Assembly: GCA_030673895.1 (NCBI GenBank)
Contig: JAUTCR010000026.1
Coordinates: 1 to 49,692 of the forward strand
DNA: 49,692 nucleotides
Reading direction: 5' to 3'
DNA from: Verrucomicrobiota bacterium JB023
GTDB lineage: Bacteria > Verrucomicrobiota > Verrucomicrobiia > Verrucomicrobiales > Akkermansiaceae
The notes under the pieces are model-generated. The model was not told the DNA's origin and made no database searches. It saw only the letters and a program-made list of their open reading frames with translations. Both the position numbers and the translations under genes were made by a program. Below, piece after piece: positions 1 to 9,163 of the stretch. Position 1 is the stretch's first letter; each line of letters starts with the position of its first letter.

Positions 1-54
1 CGGTTTTGTTTTGTTTTTATTAGTTCCCTTGCGGGAGGATTTGAGGTGCTCGAA

Positions 55-1323
55 TTACGAGAAAGTCAGTTCTTCACCGACTTCCCGATTCATTCGGGCA
101 TTCTCAAAAGCTTCTTCAGAGATGAGTCCCTGCTTAAGGAGATTCTTAAGGTTGGCGTCCCACTGGACGTTTCCACCCCGGCGGATGACATCTTCCAGAG
201 CGGTTGCGCCCTTGGAGTAGTTCATGATGGCACTCGCACAGGTATCATCATCATTTTGGAGAAATTCATAGGTAAGGACCCGGCGCTCGACGCCTTTCAG
301 GAGCCCTTGGGACATGATGAAAACCATCATCTCGCCCAATCGATTGAGAACAGCTTGCTGCCTTTCACTTGGATACATCTCAAGGATCCGGCCCATCGTC
401 TTGACCGCTCCGGTGGTGTGAAGGGTGGAGAGAACCAGGTGACCGGTTTGCGCCGCCTCAAGGCAGGTATCCATCGCTTCCCGGTCACGAATCTCACCGA
501 CCAAGATAACATGGGGAGCCTTACGCAGAACATCCTTGAGACCTTGGCGGTAGGAATCGAGGTCCCGCCCAACTTCTTGTTGAGTGACGACACTCGGCGC
601 TGGGACCTTGGTTCCCGAACCGTTCGGGTCGTCCATGTCGAAGGGATAGGCATATTCCACCGGATCCTCGACGGTGACGATATGCTTGGCTTTGTTTTGC
701 CGAAGCCAGTCAATGAGCGCGGCCAGAGTCGTCGATTTACCGGAGCCAGTCGGTCCGGTGACCAAACAGAGCCCGGCCCGGCGCTGAACCGATCGCTTGA
801 GGGAATCCAAAGTATCAGGGTCAATCCCCAAGACATCGAGAGGCGGAATACCATCATTCAGGATCCGGCAGGTGATGCCCAGGCCCGATGCAGAGAGGTG
901 CACCTGGATACGAAGACGGCCAGACACCTTGCCATTGGTCATCGGAATCCCATTGCAAGCAAAGTCGTCGACCCGATCCGTCCGCATCTTTTCGAAAGCT
1001 TCCCGAATCTTGGCATCGGTCCGTTCGTCCGAAGTTTCATTGCGGCCAAAACCATGATTCTGACTCTCGCGATTCTCAATGAGAGCCCGATACACATCGG
1101 ACATATTCTGCCTACTGAAGACGCCGAGCTGAGGAAGAACCTCCATCCCTTTATTCGTCTCCACATAGACATACCTTTCCGAACGCAACTGGATATCAGA
1201 GACGCCAAGCTGCTCACAAAGGTCGAAGACCCGGGACAGCAATTCCAATCCGGATCGGCCCTTGTTATCAGGGACTGCGGGTGCTGCAGCCTGAGGGATG
1301 GGCGGAGGAGCCAAAGCACTCAT
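55..1323 (-). CDS. PilT-like type IV pilus retraction ATPase
   Basis: This is a GspE/PilT-family secretion ATPase of 422 residues. Visible motifs are Walker A GPTGSGKST (about residues 187-195), the Asp box VEDPVEY (about 218), Walker B VILVGEIRD (about 271) and the His box TGHLVLSTLHTT (about 292-303). PilT-type hexamers power pilus retraction at the cytoplasmic membrane. It is longer than typical PilT (about 350 residues): there is a Pro/Ala-rich N-terminus and an insertion of about 15 residues between the Asp box and the QxEVGRD segment. The PilT hallmark AIRNLIRE is replaced by a segment starting AIMNYSKG. The ATG overlaps the upstream stop by 4 bases (ATGA), so it is the last gene of a four-gene operon with an ABC transporter. 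The family call is sure; a role in classical twitching motility is not. Confidence 0.9.
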   Translation of the reverse strand: MSALAPPPIPQAAAPAVPDNKGRSGLELLSRVFDLCEQLGVSDIQLRSERYVYVETNKGMEVLPQLGVFSRQNMSDVYRALIENRESQNHGFGRNETSDERTDAKIREAFEKMRTDRVDDFACNGIPMTNGKVSGRLRIQVHLSASGLGITCRILNDGIPPLDVLGIDPDTLDSLKRSVQRRAGLCLVTGPTGSGKSTTLAALIDWLRQNKAKHIVTVEDPVEYAYPFDMDDPNGSGTKVPAPSVVTQQEVGRDLDSYRQGLKDVLRKAPHVILVGEIRDREAMDTCLEAAQTGHLVLSTLHTTGAVKTMGRILEMYPSERQQAVLNRLGEMMVFIMSQGLLKGVERRVLTYEFLQNDDDTCASAIMNYSKGATALEDVIRRGGNVQWDANLKNLLKQGLISEEAFENARMNREVGEELTFS

Positions 1324-2159
1324 GAGCTGTGCCCCCCCTTCTCAAGAGTTGAGGTTTGTGTGACTCGGCGCAAAAGATTCTGCGCATCATCGTTCAGCTT
1401 ATAGAGATAGGCCGCACGCGCTTCCATCTCTTCCTGTCGGTATGAGGAAATATTAGCCCAGGAGCCATTAGCCTTCATGTCAGAGACCACTTGCTCATAC
1501 TCGGAAAGAAAGCGGGGGACGTAGTGACCGTAAGACAGAAGCTCCGAAGCTCCCCCCTCGAAGGCTTCCTGGAAAATTGCGCCGGTGACAACCAGATCGT
1601 AGGCTGCTTGGGCACCAGTCAGCATGCTGTAGGGATTTTCCTGATCCGAGAGACAGCTTTGGATAGTCGCTTGGGAAAGCTCCCGGCAGGCCCGGGCTCC
1701 TGTCACACCAAATTCGTTGAACGACTCAAACAAGAACATCTGATAGATGGCATAGTTCGAGTAATTGCGAGGGTCCATCTGCCAAGCCAATGCGAGACGC
1801 TTTTCGATCTTCGCCATCGCATGGCGTTCCTGCACAGGCGACACGGGACGGTGATCTGCGGCCTTCGACCTCTTCTCATTGAGGGCGGCCAACCAATCGC
1901 CGAAAGAGCGCTTCTCATCTGCCGATGCTAATGCGGACTCTTCCACCGCGCCGACACCTCGGTCCCAGAACTTGACGATAGGACCCTGTAAAGCCAAGCC
2001 CAAGGTTCTTCCATACGGGCTTCCCTTCAGACAAGCCACGTTCGGCTTCTTCTCCAGCAGCCCCGTATCGGAAATCGAATGATGGCCGAAAGAACAGAGC
2101 AAAGCACCCAAGCAGGCGGTCCCCGCCAATGCGATGGCATGTTGATAGGACTGGGTCAT
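1320..2159 (-). CDS. Hypothetical anchored protein of the ABC/PilT operon
   Basis: This 279-residue protein is not assigned to a family with a known function. It begins with a hydrophobic segment (about residues 8-26), probably a signal anchor or uncleaved signal peptide, followed by a conserved-looking stretch with SPYGRTLGLALQGP and a mostly helical, charged remainder. I chose the ATG at 2159 because it overlaps the stop of the upstream permease gene by 4 bases (ATGA). A frame extending to 2255 would run into that gene. Its own stop overlaps the PilT-like ATPase start in the same way. The strict coupling suggests a partner of the transporter or the motor; the exact role is unknown. Confidence 0.8.
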   Translation of the reverse strand: MTQSYQHAIALAGTACLGALLCSFGHHSISDTGLLEKKPNVACLKGSPYGRTLGLALQGPIVKFWDRGVGAVEESALASADEKRSFGDWLAALNEKRSKAADHRPVSPVQERHAMAKIEKRLALAWQMDPRNYSNYAIYQMFLFESFNEFGVTGARACRELSQATIQSCLSDQENPYSMLTGAQAAYDLVVTGAIFQEAFEGGASELLSYGHYVPRFLSEYEQVVSDMKANGSWANISSYRQEEMEARAAYLYKLNDDAQNLLRRVTQTSTLEKGGHSS

Positions 2160-2923
2160 GACTTGGCAGTTGTTCGGAAGGCAAAGCAAGAACCCGCTGT
2201 CGTCATCAACGACAGCCCAACCATGTAAAGTGCGATAGCGCCAAACACGCTCCATTCGAGGTGCCCCATCTTGAAGACCAAGCGGTCGGTGAGGTCGGCC
2301 AAGCGATAATGAGGTGAGACGGCGTAAAGTCCGCGGATCAGCGTGTTCGACTCCACCTTATTGGCCACATCAAGATAACCGACGCCGTAGAGGCCGTAGA
2401 GACTCACCCCGACACTCCCCAGATAACCAACCAGTGCACCCAGACGGCTCCCCAGGGCGATGGCCAACATCACGAGCGGAAGAACAACAAGAAGAAACAA
2501 GGCTGCATATTGAAGATTCGTCACCACCCAAGACATCGCTTCCTTCGAATCGGAAGGCCGTGCGCCCAAACAGCAGACCAAGACCGCTACTCCCACCAAG
2601 GGAACAAGGATGACGGCATGAGCGATCCAAATCTCAAACAATTGACGGAATCCATTCACGCCCATGCTCTTGAAATAAAGTCCCATCCCCTGCCTGGCAT
2701 TGCTGTCTCCTTGCCGCGCAGCCTGGCCAAACATCCAAAAAATCGAAACGAGCCACAAAAGGACCCAAGCCGCTTGAGCCCGGGCGGGTTGAACGAGACC
2801 GAGAGAGAACTCGGTCGGAACCAGGACAGGGAGAACAAAAGGAAGCACTCCCACACAGAGCAAGGCCACTACCCATGCCTTGCGCACGAGCAGAGTCTTG
2901 AGGGTGAGTTGGAAGAGTTTCAT
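2156..2923 (-). CDS. ABC-2-like multi-spanning permease
   Basis: This is a 255-residue integral membrane protein with about six hydrophobic segments. The first follows a short basic N-terminus (MKLFQLTLKTLLVRK), as is usual for ABC-2 type permeases. The start at 2923 lies 14 bases after the stop of the ABC ATPase gene. The longer open frame would overlap that gene, so I rejected it. Its stop overlaps the next gene by 4 bases. The protein probably forms the membrane channel of the transporter energised by the upstream ATPase. The substrate cannot be read from the sequence. Confidence 0.75.
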   Translation of the reverse strand: MKLFQLTLKTLLVRKAWVVALLCVGVLPFVLPVLVPTEFSLGLVQPARAQAAWVLLWLVSIFWMFGQAARQGDSNARQGMGLYFKSMGVNGFRQLFEIWIAHAVILVPLVGVAVLVCCLGARPSDSKEAMSWVVTNLQYAALFLLVVLPLVMLAIALGSRLGALVGYLGSVGVSLYGLYGVGYLDVANKVESNTLIRGLYAVSPHYRLADLTDRLVFKMGHLEWSVFGAIALYMVGLSLMTTAGSCFAFRTTAKS

Positions 2924-2937
2924 TGTTAGGCGTCGAG

Positions 2938-3609
2938 TTAGTTCAAAAATGTGCGGATTTCCCCCCAAGTGGCAGCGCCATTCTGGTGGTGAGTGAGGAC
3001 CTTGTCACAAATCACGAGTGCGCTCGGCACTTGCATGTCGTCGAAATCTGGGTGAGCACTCACCAACCTGATGACCTCGTCATCATTGGCCGTCCAGCGA
3101 TCGAGAAAGGCTTGCCGCGTTTGAGCATCAAGTCCGGTAAAGGGCTCGTCTAACATCTGGACCTCGCCCTTCTTCCCCTCGGTTCCAAAGTCTGCCAAAA
3201 GCAAGGTGACCTTCCTCTTGTTCCCAGTGGAAAGTTTGCCAAATGGCTTGTCGAGATCGAGCTCGATGACTTCAGCGAAGGCCAAAGCCTCGCGAAGCTG
3301 TCGCTTACCAGTGACCAAGCACTTGAGAATCGTTCTCGCGTTCAACTCCCGGTCGAACATCAACTCCTCCGCTAGAAAACGGCACCGACCCTCAACTTGG
3401 AATCCTCCGCCCAACGGCTTGATCAGCCCGCAAAGCGTGCGAAAGAGAGTTGTCTTGCCTCTCCCATTCCGACCCAACAAATAGTGGGTCCCTGCCGAAA
3501 GGTGAATTTCCTCATGAACCTCCGCCAGCGCGTCACGATATCCAATCCGCAACCCCGGTTGCAATCGGATTCCGCTGGCCTTATCGGCTGCTGGAGACGT
3601 GGTTTTCAT
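2938..3609 (-). CDS. ABC transporter ATP-binding protein
   Basis: This is a small (223-residue) ABC ATPase. It has Walker A GRNGRGKTT (about residues 46-54), an altered signature LSTGNKRK (about 123, in place of LSGGQ), Walker B MLDEP with the D-loop TGLD (about 148-158), and an H-loop histidine in SAHPDF. It is the first gene of the minus-strand operon that continues into a permease, an unknown anchored protein and a PilT-like ATPase. The signature LSTGN is common in exporters of the ABC-2 class (CcmA/NatA/GldA-like), which fits the neighbour. The export substrate is unknown. Confidence 0.85.
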   Translation of the reverse strand: MKTTSPAADKASGIRLQPGLRIGYRDALAEVHEEIHLSAGTHYLLGRNGRGKTTLFRTLCGLIKPLGGGFQVEGRCRFLAEELMFDRELNARTILKCLVTGKRQLREALAFAEVIELDLDKPFGKLSTGNKRKVTLLLADFGTEGKKGEVQMLDEPFTGLDAQTRQAFLDRWTANDDEVIRLVSAHPDFDDMQVPSALVICDKVLTHHQNGAATWGEIRTFLN

Positions 3610-3905
3610 TAAGGCGATTTAAATACGGACTTATCTTAAGCTTTTAATGTCATAACCCAAGCCTCAAGATTTCGAACTTCCTCAAACAATTGACTCGGGT
3701 CGGCGGAAAATTAACAAAACCGGACAAACCGGTCAATAATTTGTTCAATATTTCTAAAAAGTTTTTTAAGGCTGATTTTCAGGGCTTTTACAGACGTAAT
3801 TTTTTAAAGCGATTCCTCCTATTTTAGGCTTATTCCCCAATAAGGTCTTCGCGCTGCGTTTCTTCACACGACCCAGTAGATTTGCAATTACATGCAACAG
3901 GTCAC
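3610..3905. other. AT-rich intergenic region upstream of the ABC/PilT operon
   Basis: No convincing gene is present. The stretch is clearly AT-richer than its surroundings and must contain the promoter of the minus-strand ABC/PilT operon starting at 3609, but no -35/-10 pair is good enough to name. A short 5-bp hairpin with arms ACCGG and CCGGT lies near 3718-3735. Confidence 0.5.
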
Positions 3906-3938
3906 AAAAAAATCCGGAAAAGTGAATACTTTTCCGGA
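3906..3938 (-). terminator. Intrinsic terminator of the AAA/flotillin module
   Basis: A perfect 10-bp stem (3913-3922 paired with 3929-3938; arm TCCGGAAAAG) has a 6-base loop. On the minus strand it is followed by seven T (3912 to 3906). It lies 34 bases past the stop codon of the giant AAA ATPase and ends the module. Confidence 0.9.
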
Positions 3939-3971
3939 TAAAAATTTCCCTCCCTCTTAGGGAAGTTGCAT

Positions 3972-6900
3972 TCAGTTGCCTTGAGTGACCTCTGTATCGA
4001 TATCCAGTGCCTGGTCCGGATTTTTCTCGATGCTGGAGATCTCCCCACCTTCCTCTTGCACCGGCAGGACATTGATATCAACGCGAACCGGAACCTCCCG
4101 CAACCCGGCAATGATTTGCTCCAGTTGAGCGACAGTTTCTTTCCCTAGGCTTTGCGGCTTGGCGTAGCTCTCACCCGCCGCAGCAATCCCGCGCTCAATG
4201 GAGCTCAAGCCCGCACGAAATTCTTGCAATTGGGCGACGACACGGGCCACCGGGTCGTTCTCTCCAGCTCCACCTAAAAGTCGCTGTCGTTGGAACTCCA
4301 CCTTAATTTCCTCCCATCGGGCGGACTCGCTCTCAGATAACAAGCCTTCCATCTCCCTGAATTTGAGCAAATTAGCCTCTGCTCCCTTGGTCAGATTCTG
4401 CGCTTCGCTCACGTAGTGGTCCACCACCAGCTCCTGAAGCTCTTCATCCGTCATCAGGGAAACAATCTTCTCGGCGATGCGATTCATATTCCGATAAGAG
4501 CCCTGCAGCTTGAAGGGTGGCTCCGTCCGATACGCATCCTCTTGGCCGGCGCTGGCGATGTATTGGCTGTTCACCCGGGAGATCGTCTCTCGAACGGACA
4601 GCATCAGCGTCATGATCCGAGTGAATTCCTCAATCTCGGCTGGCGTGTGATTCCCCGCAAATTCAACCTCTTCGAGGCTGGCGCCGCTGGCCAGCTTCAT
4701 CACGGCACGGACATCCCCCAGCCCGGCTCCAGCCAATTTAGCGAGAACAGGATTCGAGGTCAGAGAGTTCTCGATGTAGCTCGACTTGAAAGCGTCTTCA
4801 TGCCCTCCGAGCATATCGCCCAGATTATAAGTGTCTGCGCGGTTGGCCAGCATGTCCGGAATTTGGAATTTGCCTCCACTCTCCGTATAGGGATTGCCCG
4901 CCATCACCACCGCGACCTTTTTCCCTTTCAGGTCATAGGTCTTTGCCCGGCCTCGATAGACCCCTTCGATTTTTCGCTGTGCATCACAGAGGCTGATGAA
5001 CTTCTGCAAGAATTCGGGATTGGTGTGCTGAATATCGTCAAGGTAGAGCATCACGTTGTCTCCCATCTCCAGCGCCAGATTGAGCTTATCCAGCTCCTCG
5101 CGAGCGGATCGGTCAGCAGCCAGAGAAGGGTCGAGGGACACCACATTGTGGCCAAGGGCCGGCCCATTGACTTTCACAAAAGTCAGCCCGAGACGATTGG
5201 CGATGTATTCCATCAGCGTCGTCTTCCCGTAGCCAGGAGGTGAGATGAGGAGGAGCAGCCCCATCCGGTCCGTGCGCGACCCGGCGTCCGCGGTCCCCAT
5301 CTGCTTCGCCAGATTATCGCCAATCACCGGTAAATAGACTTCGTCGATGAGACGGTTCCTAACAAACGCGCTCATCACCTTCGGCTCGAATTCTTCGAGC
5401 TTCAGCTCTTCTTTCTTCTCAGCCAAGACCTCCTGCTTGACCCGTTGCAACTTCTGGTAGTTCGGGAAGGTCTCCCTCTCGAAACGGCTCAGCCGATAGA
5501 CAAAATCAGTGAAATCAAGCGGAAGGACTCCCCCCTCAATTCGCGGATGATCGCCACGCAAGCCGCTCACTTCAACGTGCAGATTGGCCCGCTTAATCTC
5601 GGAGGGCTCATAGCCGCCACGGGCAAGATGCGCAGCCGCCTCCTTGAGATAAGGTGAATCACCTTGCGAATGAGCCCCCTGCAGCCAATCGAGAGCAAGA
5701 CGATAACGGGAAGAGGCATCAGGTAGCTCTTTCAAAGTTTCCTCGAAGGAGGCCTTGCCGCGCTTCGCTGTCAGCTCGCTCGTCAAATGGCGCAGGGCAG
5801 TCGCAGCCTCTTGCGAGACCACGAATCCCGACCGGTGTTTCCACTCTTCAAAGAGGTAAGCCGCTATTTCAGAAGCTTTGACTTGTTCGGAGAATCCAGA
5901 TGCCTCTACCCGCTCAAGCAATAGACCTGCCAATTCCTCCTCGAGATGATGCCGCTTCGCCGCCTCACCTATTGAGCGATGGTCCCCAAAGGTTCGGACC
6001 CGCTCGCCATGGGCCCGGATCATCTGGATAAGCCTCTCCTTCCCCTCTCCAACCCAATCCTCCGCAACGACGATGGCTGCTGCCCTCACCTCGGGAGAAA
6101 AGCGAAGAAGGCCTGCCTCGTTCTTCATTGGGACAAGATGGGCTAACAACTTCGCGGCATCCTCGTCATGGACACCCTTGACGTAGCCTTCCGTATAGCG
6201 CTCTTCCGTCACCTTCCGGATTGCCTCCGCGATGCGAGCGGACTTCTCCTCCCCTTCCCCGTCCGTCAGACCGTTCTCAGATTCCGTGGTGAAATAGCGC
6301 TCCAAGCACTGCCAGGCGAGCCACTCCGCGCGATAGACCTCGCGACTCTCACTTGCCGCCTCCATCTCCCAGACATCCCGCAATGAATGAAGGCGCTCAT
6401 CCTCGATCTCCTCAAAGTAGTCGGTGCCCGCAAGATGAAACCATAACCCGCCATCACGGGGAACCAGCGTGAGCTCAAGCCCCCGAGTATTGACACTGAA
6501 CGCATGACGGCCAAGTCGAATGACGTTTTGTCCATCAACATACAGCTCCTTCCGATCTTTCAGCTGCCGGACGGCATCTTCACGAAGCGTTTTGAGCTGG
6601 GTCCGCAGATCCTCCGACTTCACCCCGTCGCCAAGCTCATTGAGTTCATCAATGCTCTCCCTAACTTTCTCGACCATCAGGTCGGAGGCAAAGTAGCCAC
6701 TGATGTCCTCAACAGACTGGAACCCTTCAACCCGCCTCTTGATACCTGTTAGAATCCGCTCAGCGGATCGCAAGACCGTATCCGCGCGCCGCGTTCGCGC
6801 ATCCATGAGCTGCTGCTTCCGTCCTTCGAAGGCCTCATAGACTTCCTCGCGCTTGCTTGCCAACTGGTCGGCATAGTCATCGAATTCACCGAACTTCCCT

Positions 6901-9074
6901 TCCAGCTCCTCAATCTGAACCATCAGACGATTTAAGGACTCGTCACATTTCTCCGGCTTATCACAGAGCTCCAGATAGTTGACGACAGCCTGACCTAACA
7001 ACTTCAGCTGGGCACCGAACTGCGCCTCACCCTCCGCCATGGCCAAGGCCGTGCGCCGGTTCTTGAGTTCGGCACGCACGCCATTGAGCCGCGCGAAGAT
7101 ACTAGATATCCCGTCGATGATAGCCGTGGTCTGCGTGGCATCCTCGATCTTGAGATTGCTCACCACCTCGATCAGCATTTCGAGTTCCCTTCCCCCTTGA
7201 TCGAGGGCCTCCCCCACCTCCTCGGCTTCGGTTACTTTCTTGAGCCCAGCGATGCGAGCCGCCTGCTCTTCGATCAGTTCCGAAAAAGGTTCCAGCGCCT
7301 TCTCGCCGAGAAGAAAATCGACCGTCTTGCGCGAGGTCTCCCCAGTGGCCTTGACCACCTCTTCCTCGAGCTCATCCGTCACCGCCTCATCGACATAGCG
7401 CACCTCGCGTAGGGCGATGATCTCACCCCGGCGTTGACGTAGCTCGGTGAGATGATGAACAAAGCCAACAATATCATCAGGAGCAGCATAGCGGATTCTC
7501 TTAAGCAACTCCTCGACCTCCGCCTTTTCCTCCTTGAGCCTCCGCGCCGCCACTTGCCTGAGAGCCCTCACCTTGTCGAACTCATCCATCGCCGCCTTTG
7601 CGGCTTGGTTGATTTCGCGCAGGGGAACCGCCAAATTGGCTGCCTCCTCCCGAGGCATCCAGAAGTAGGAATCAAGTATCGCCTCAGTCCTTTTCAGCAA
7701 ATCGAGATAAAGGCCTCCATAGCTGTCTTCTTTTCCTAACAGAACAAGGACTTCGCGGCATTCGGACATTCCGCGGACCAGATTCGCGTTGCCCACTTTG
7801 AAGATGAAGGAGTCCTCATCCGCGTTCCTCGCGGCCATGACCTCTTGGGAGAGATAGGGCGTCTTCCAAATCTGCAGAAGATGATGCTTCTGGGGCTGTT
7901 CCTCGGTCTTGAAGTAGACCAGTTCGCCGTTCGGGAAGAGCGAGTAACCATTGCAAACCACCGGGGTATCGACCGTCTGCTCAATCAGATTGTAGGAGAG
8001 GAGAATGTAGTCGCCGCTCACCCGATTGTAGAAGACGAACATGGTGTCTTCCCCATTGGCCGAGGGGATGCGTCTCTCGAACATCATGTTCGTTAGATCG
8101 TTTTCAAAGACCTTCACCTCTCCCGTCATCAGGAGGTAGCCATTGGAAAAAATGAGCCCTTGCTCATCAGGCAAGAGAACGCAGGAGTGACCGATGGCAT
8201 CGATCCGCCTGACCTCCCCAGTCTTCTCATTGAAGACCAGGTAGCGATGCAACTCCTCCCGATAAGGAAGGATCTTTAACAAGACGAGAGGCCCGACCTC
8301 GGCAAAGAAGATCTCGGCATCGTCCAAGGATTGATCGGAATCATCGACGGGCTCTGAGTAAATTCCCTCTCCACTCGCGGTGTTGTCCTCCAGCTTGATG
8401 GTCAGGTCACCTCCGACGGTCTCGACAAAGAGACGGTCGTTGATGGAAATGTGCGGGTGCTCACCGGCACGATGCATGTCGCGATGAGCCCGCTGCCACT
8501 CAAACTCCTGCTGGGGTGGATAGACAAACTCATGGTCGAAGCGATTACCAATGTACTCGAGCTTGCCGTCACCCTTTCTCAGCCATTTGAAGGTCTTGAA
8601 GTCCTCTACCCCCTTGCCGATGCGCATCTTCATATAAAGATGCGCACCTATCACCATGAACTTGGCGAAGACCGTCTCCTTATAGTATTTGTAGAGATAC
8701 TTGAAGTCCTCGATGAAGGCTGGGTCCCCGATGATCTCCTCGAAGGGCAGCGGATGGAAGACATGTTCCTCCGGGTCATACTCATAGGCAGAAAAAACGT
8801 CCGGAACCTCAGTGGTTTGCTTGAGACCAAACTGGATATTGTAACCGAAAAGAAAACGATTACCTCCGACCGCGATCATATCGCGAGGCACGCAATTGTG
8901 TTCCGTCGTCACTCGCTCGGTCGAGACGAGGGCCGTCTCGACCGCGCCAAAGATCTCTTTCCGGCTCTCGTTCAGCAACGCCAGCCTTTTCCGCAACTCG
9001 CCCGCCTGTTTGTCCAGGCGCGAGCGAATCACTTCATAACTGCCGCCTTCCAACTGTTGTTCTTTATCAGACAT
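3972..9074 (-). CDS. Giant AAA ATPase (DUF3686/'DNA repair ATPase' family)
   Basis: This protein has about 1700 residues. The N-terminus (about 1-480) resembles the family annotated as DNA repair ATPase, usually described as DUF3686 plus an AAA domain. The middle (about 500-850) is rich in charged coiled-coil helices. An AAA domain follows at about 1250-1450, with Walker A PPGYGKTT (about 1284), Walker B MLYLDDIQH (about 1347) and a sensor-1-like VVMAGNPYTE. I chose the ATG at 9074; an in-frame GTG at 9086 is the alternative, and neither has a clear Shine-Dalgarno. It lies 89 bases downstream of a flotillin gene, an arrangement recurrent in bacteria next to YqiJ/YqiK-type proteins. The function is not established and the DNA-repair label is only an annotation tradition. 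An activity on membrane-linked assemblies is inferred from context. Confidence 0.88.
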   Translation of the reverse strand: MSDKEQQLEGGSYEVIRSRLDKQAGELRKRLALLNESRKEIFGAVETALVSTERVTTEHNCVPRDMIAVGGNRFLFGYNIQFGLKQTTEVPDVFSAYEYDPEEHVFHPLPFEEIIGDPAFIEDFKYLYKYYKETVFAKFMVIGAHLYMKMRIGKGVEDFKTFKWLRKGDGKLEYIGNRFDHEFVYPPQQEFEWQRAHRDMHRAGEHPHISINDRLFVETVGGDLTIKLEDNTASGEGIYSEPVDDSDQSLDDAEIFFAEVGPLVLLKILPYREELHRYLVFNEKTGEVRRIDAIGHSCVLLPDEQGLIFSNGYLLMTGEVKVFENDLTNMMFERRIPSANGEDTMFVFYNRVSGDYILLSYNLIEQTVDTPVVCNGYSLFPNGELVYFKTEEQPQKHHLLQIWKTPYLSQEVMAARNADEDSFIFKVGNANLVRGMSECREVLVLLGKEDSYGGLYLDLLKRTEAILDSYFWMPREEAANLAVPLREINQAAKAAMDEFDKVRALRQVAARRLKEEKAEVEELLKRIRYAAPDDIVGFVHHLTELRQRRGEIIALREVRYVDEAVTDELEEEVVKATGETSRKTVDFLLGEKALEPFSELIEEQAARIAGLKKVTEAEEVGEALDQGGRELEMLIEVVSNLKIEDATQTTAIIDGISSIFARLNGVRAELKNRRTALAMAEGEAQFGAQLKLLGQAVVNYLELCDKPEKCDESLNRLMVQIEELEGKFGEFDDYADQLASKREEVYEAFEGRKQQLMDARTRRADTVLRSAERILTGIKRRVEGFQSVEDISGYFASDLMVEKVRESIDELNELGDGVKSEDLRTQLKTLREDAVRQLKDRKELYVDGQNVIRLGRHAFSVNTRGLELTLVPRDGGLWFHLAGTDYFEEIEDERLHSLRDVWEMEAASESREVYRAEWLAWQCLERYFTTESENGLTDGEGEEKSARIAEAIRKVTEERYTEGYVKGVHDEDAAKLLAHLVPMKNEAGLLRFSPEVRAAAIVVAEDWVGEGKERLIQMIRAHGERVRTFGDHRSIGEAAKRHHLEEELAGLLLERVEASGFSEQVKASEIAAYLFEEWKHRSGFVVSQEAATALRHLTSELTAKRGKASFEETLKELPDASSRYRLALDWLQGAHSQGDSPYLKEAAAHLARGGYEPSEIKRANLHVEVSGLRGDHPRIEGGVLPLDFTDFVYRLSRFERETFPNYQKLQRVKQEVLAEKKEELKLEEFEPKVMSAFVRNRLIDEVYLPVIGDNLAKQMGTADAGSRTDRMGLLLLISPPGYGKTTLMEYIANRLGLTFVKVNGPALGHNVVSLDPSLAADRSAREELDKLNLALEMGDNVMLYLDDIQHTNPEFLQKFISLCDAQRKIEGVYRGRAKTYDLKGKKVAVVMAGNPYTESGGKFQIPDMLANRADTYNLGDMLGGHEDAFKSSYIENSLTSNPVLAKLAGAGLGDVRAVMKLASGASLEEVEFAGNHTPAEIEEFTRIMTLMLSVRETISRVNSQYIASAGQEDAYRTEPPFKLQGSYRNMNRIAEKIVSLMTDEELQELVVDHYVSEAQNLTKGAEANLLKFREMEGLLSESESARWEEIKVEFQRQRLLGGAGENDPVARVVAQLQEFRAGLSSIERGIAAAGESYAKPQSLGKETVAQLEQIIAGLREVPVRVDINVLPVQEEGGEISSIEKNPDQALDIDTEVTQGN

Positions 9075-9163
9075 CTTTTTAACCACGGAGGGGCATCATG
9101 AAGCACGAACCCTCTATCTTCTCTTGAGATGGCTAGGGTTCGCGCTCCTGTGAGGTCACTTAA

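Noticed and set aside
46-1404. Long plus-strand open frame opposite the PilT-like gene
   Set aside because: It is the mirror of a clearly recognisable PilT coding region; composition has no family resemblance.
3718-3735. Short hairpin ACCGG/CCGGT as an extra terminator
   Set aside because: Only 5 bp and no gene directly upstream that needs it.
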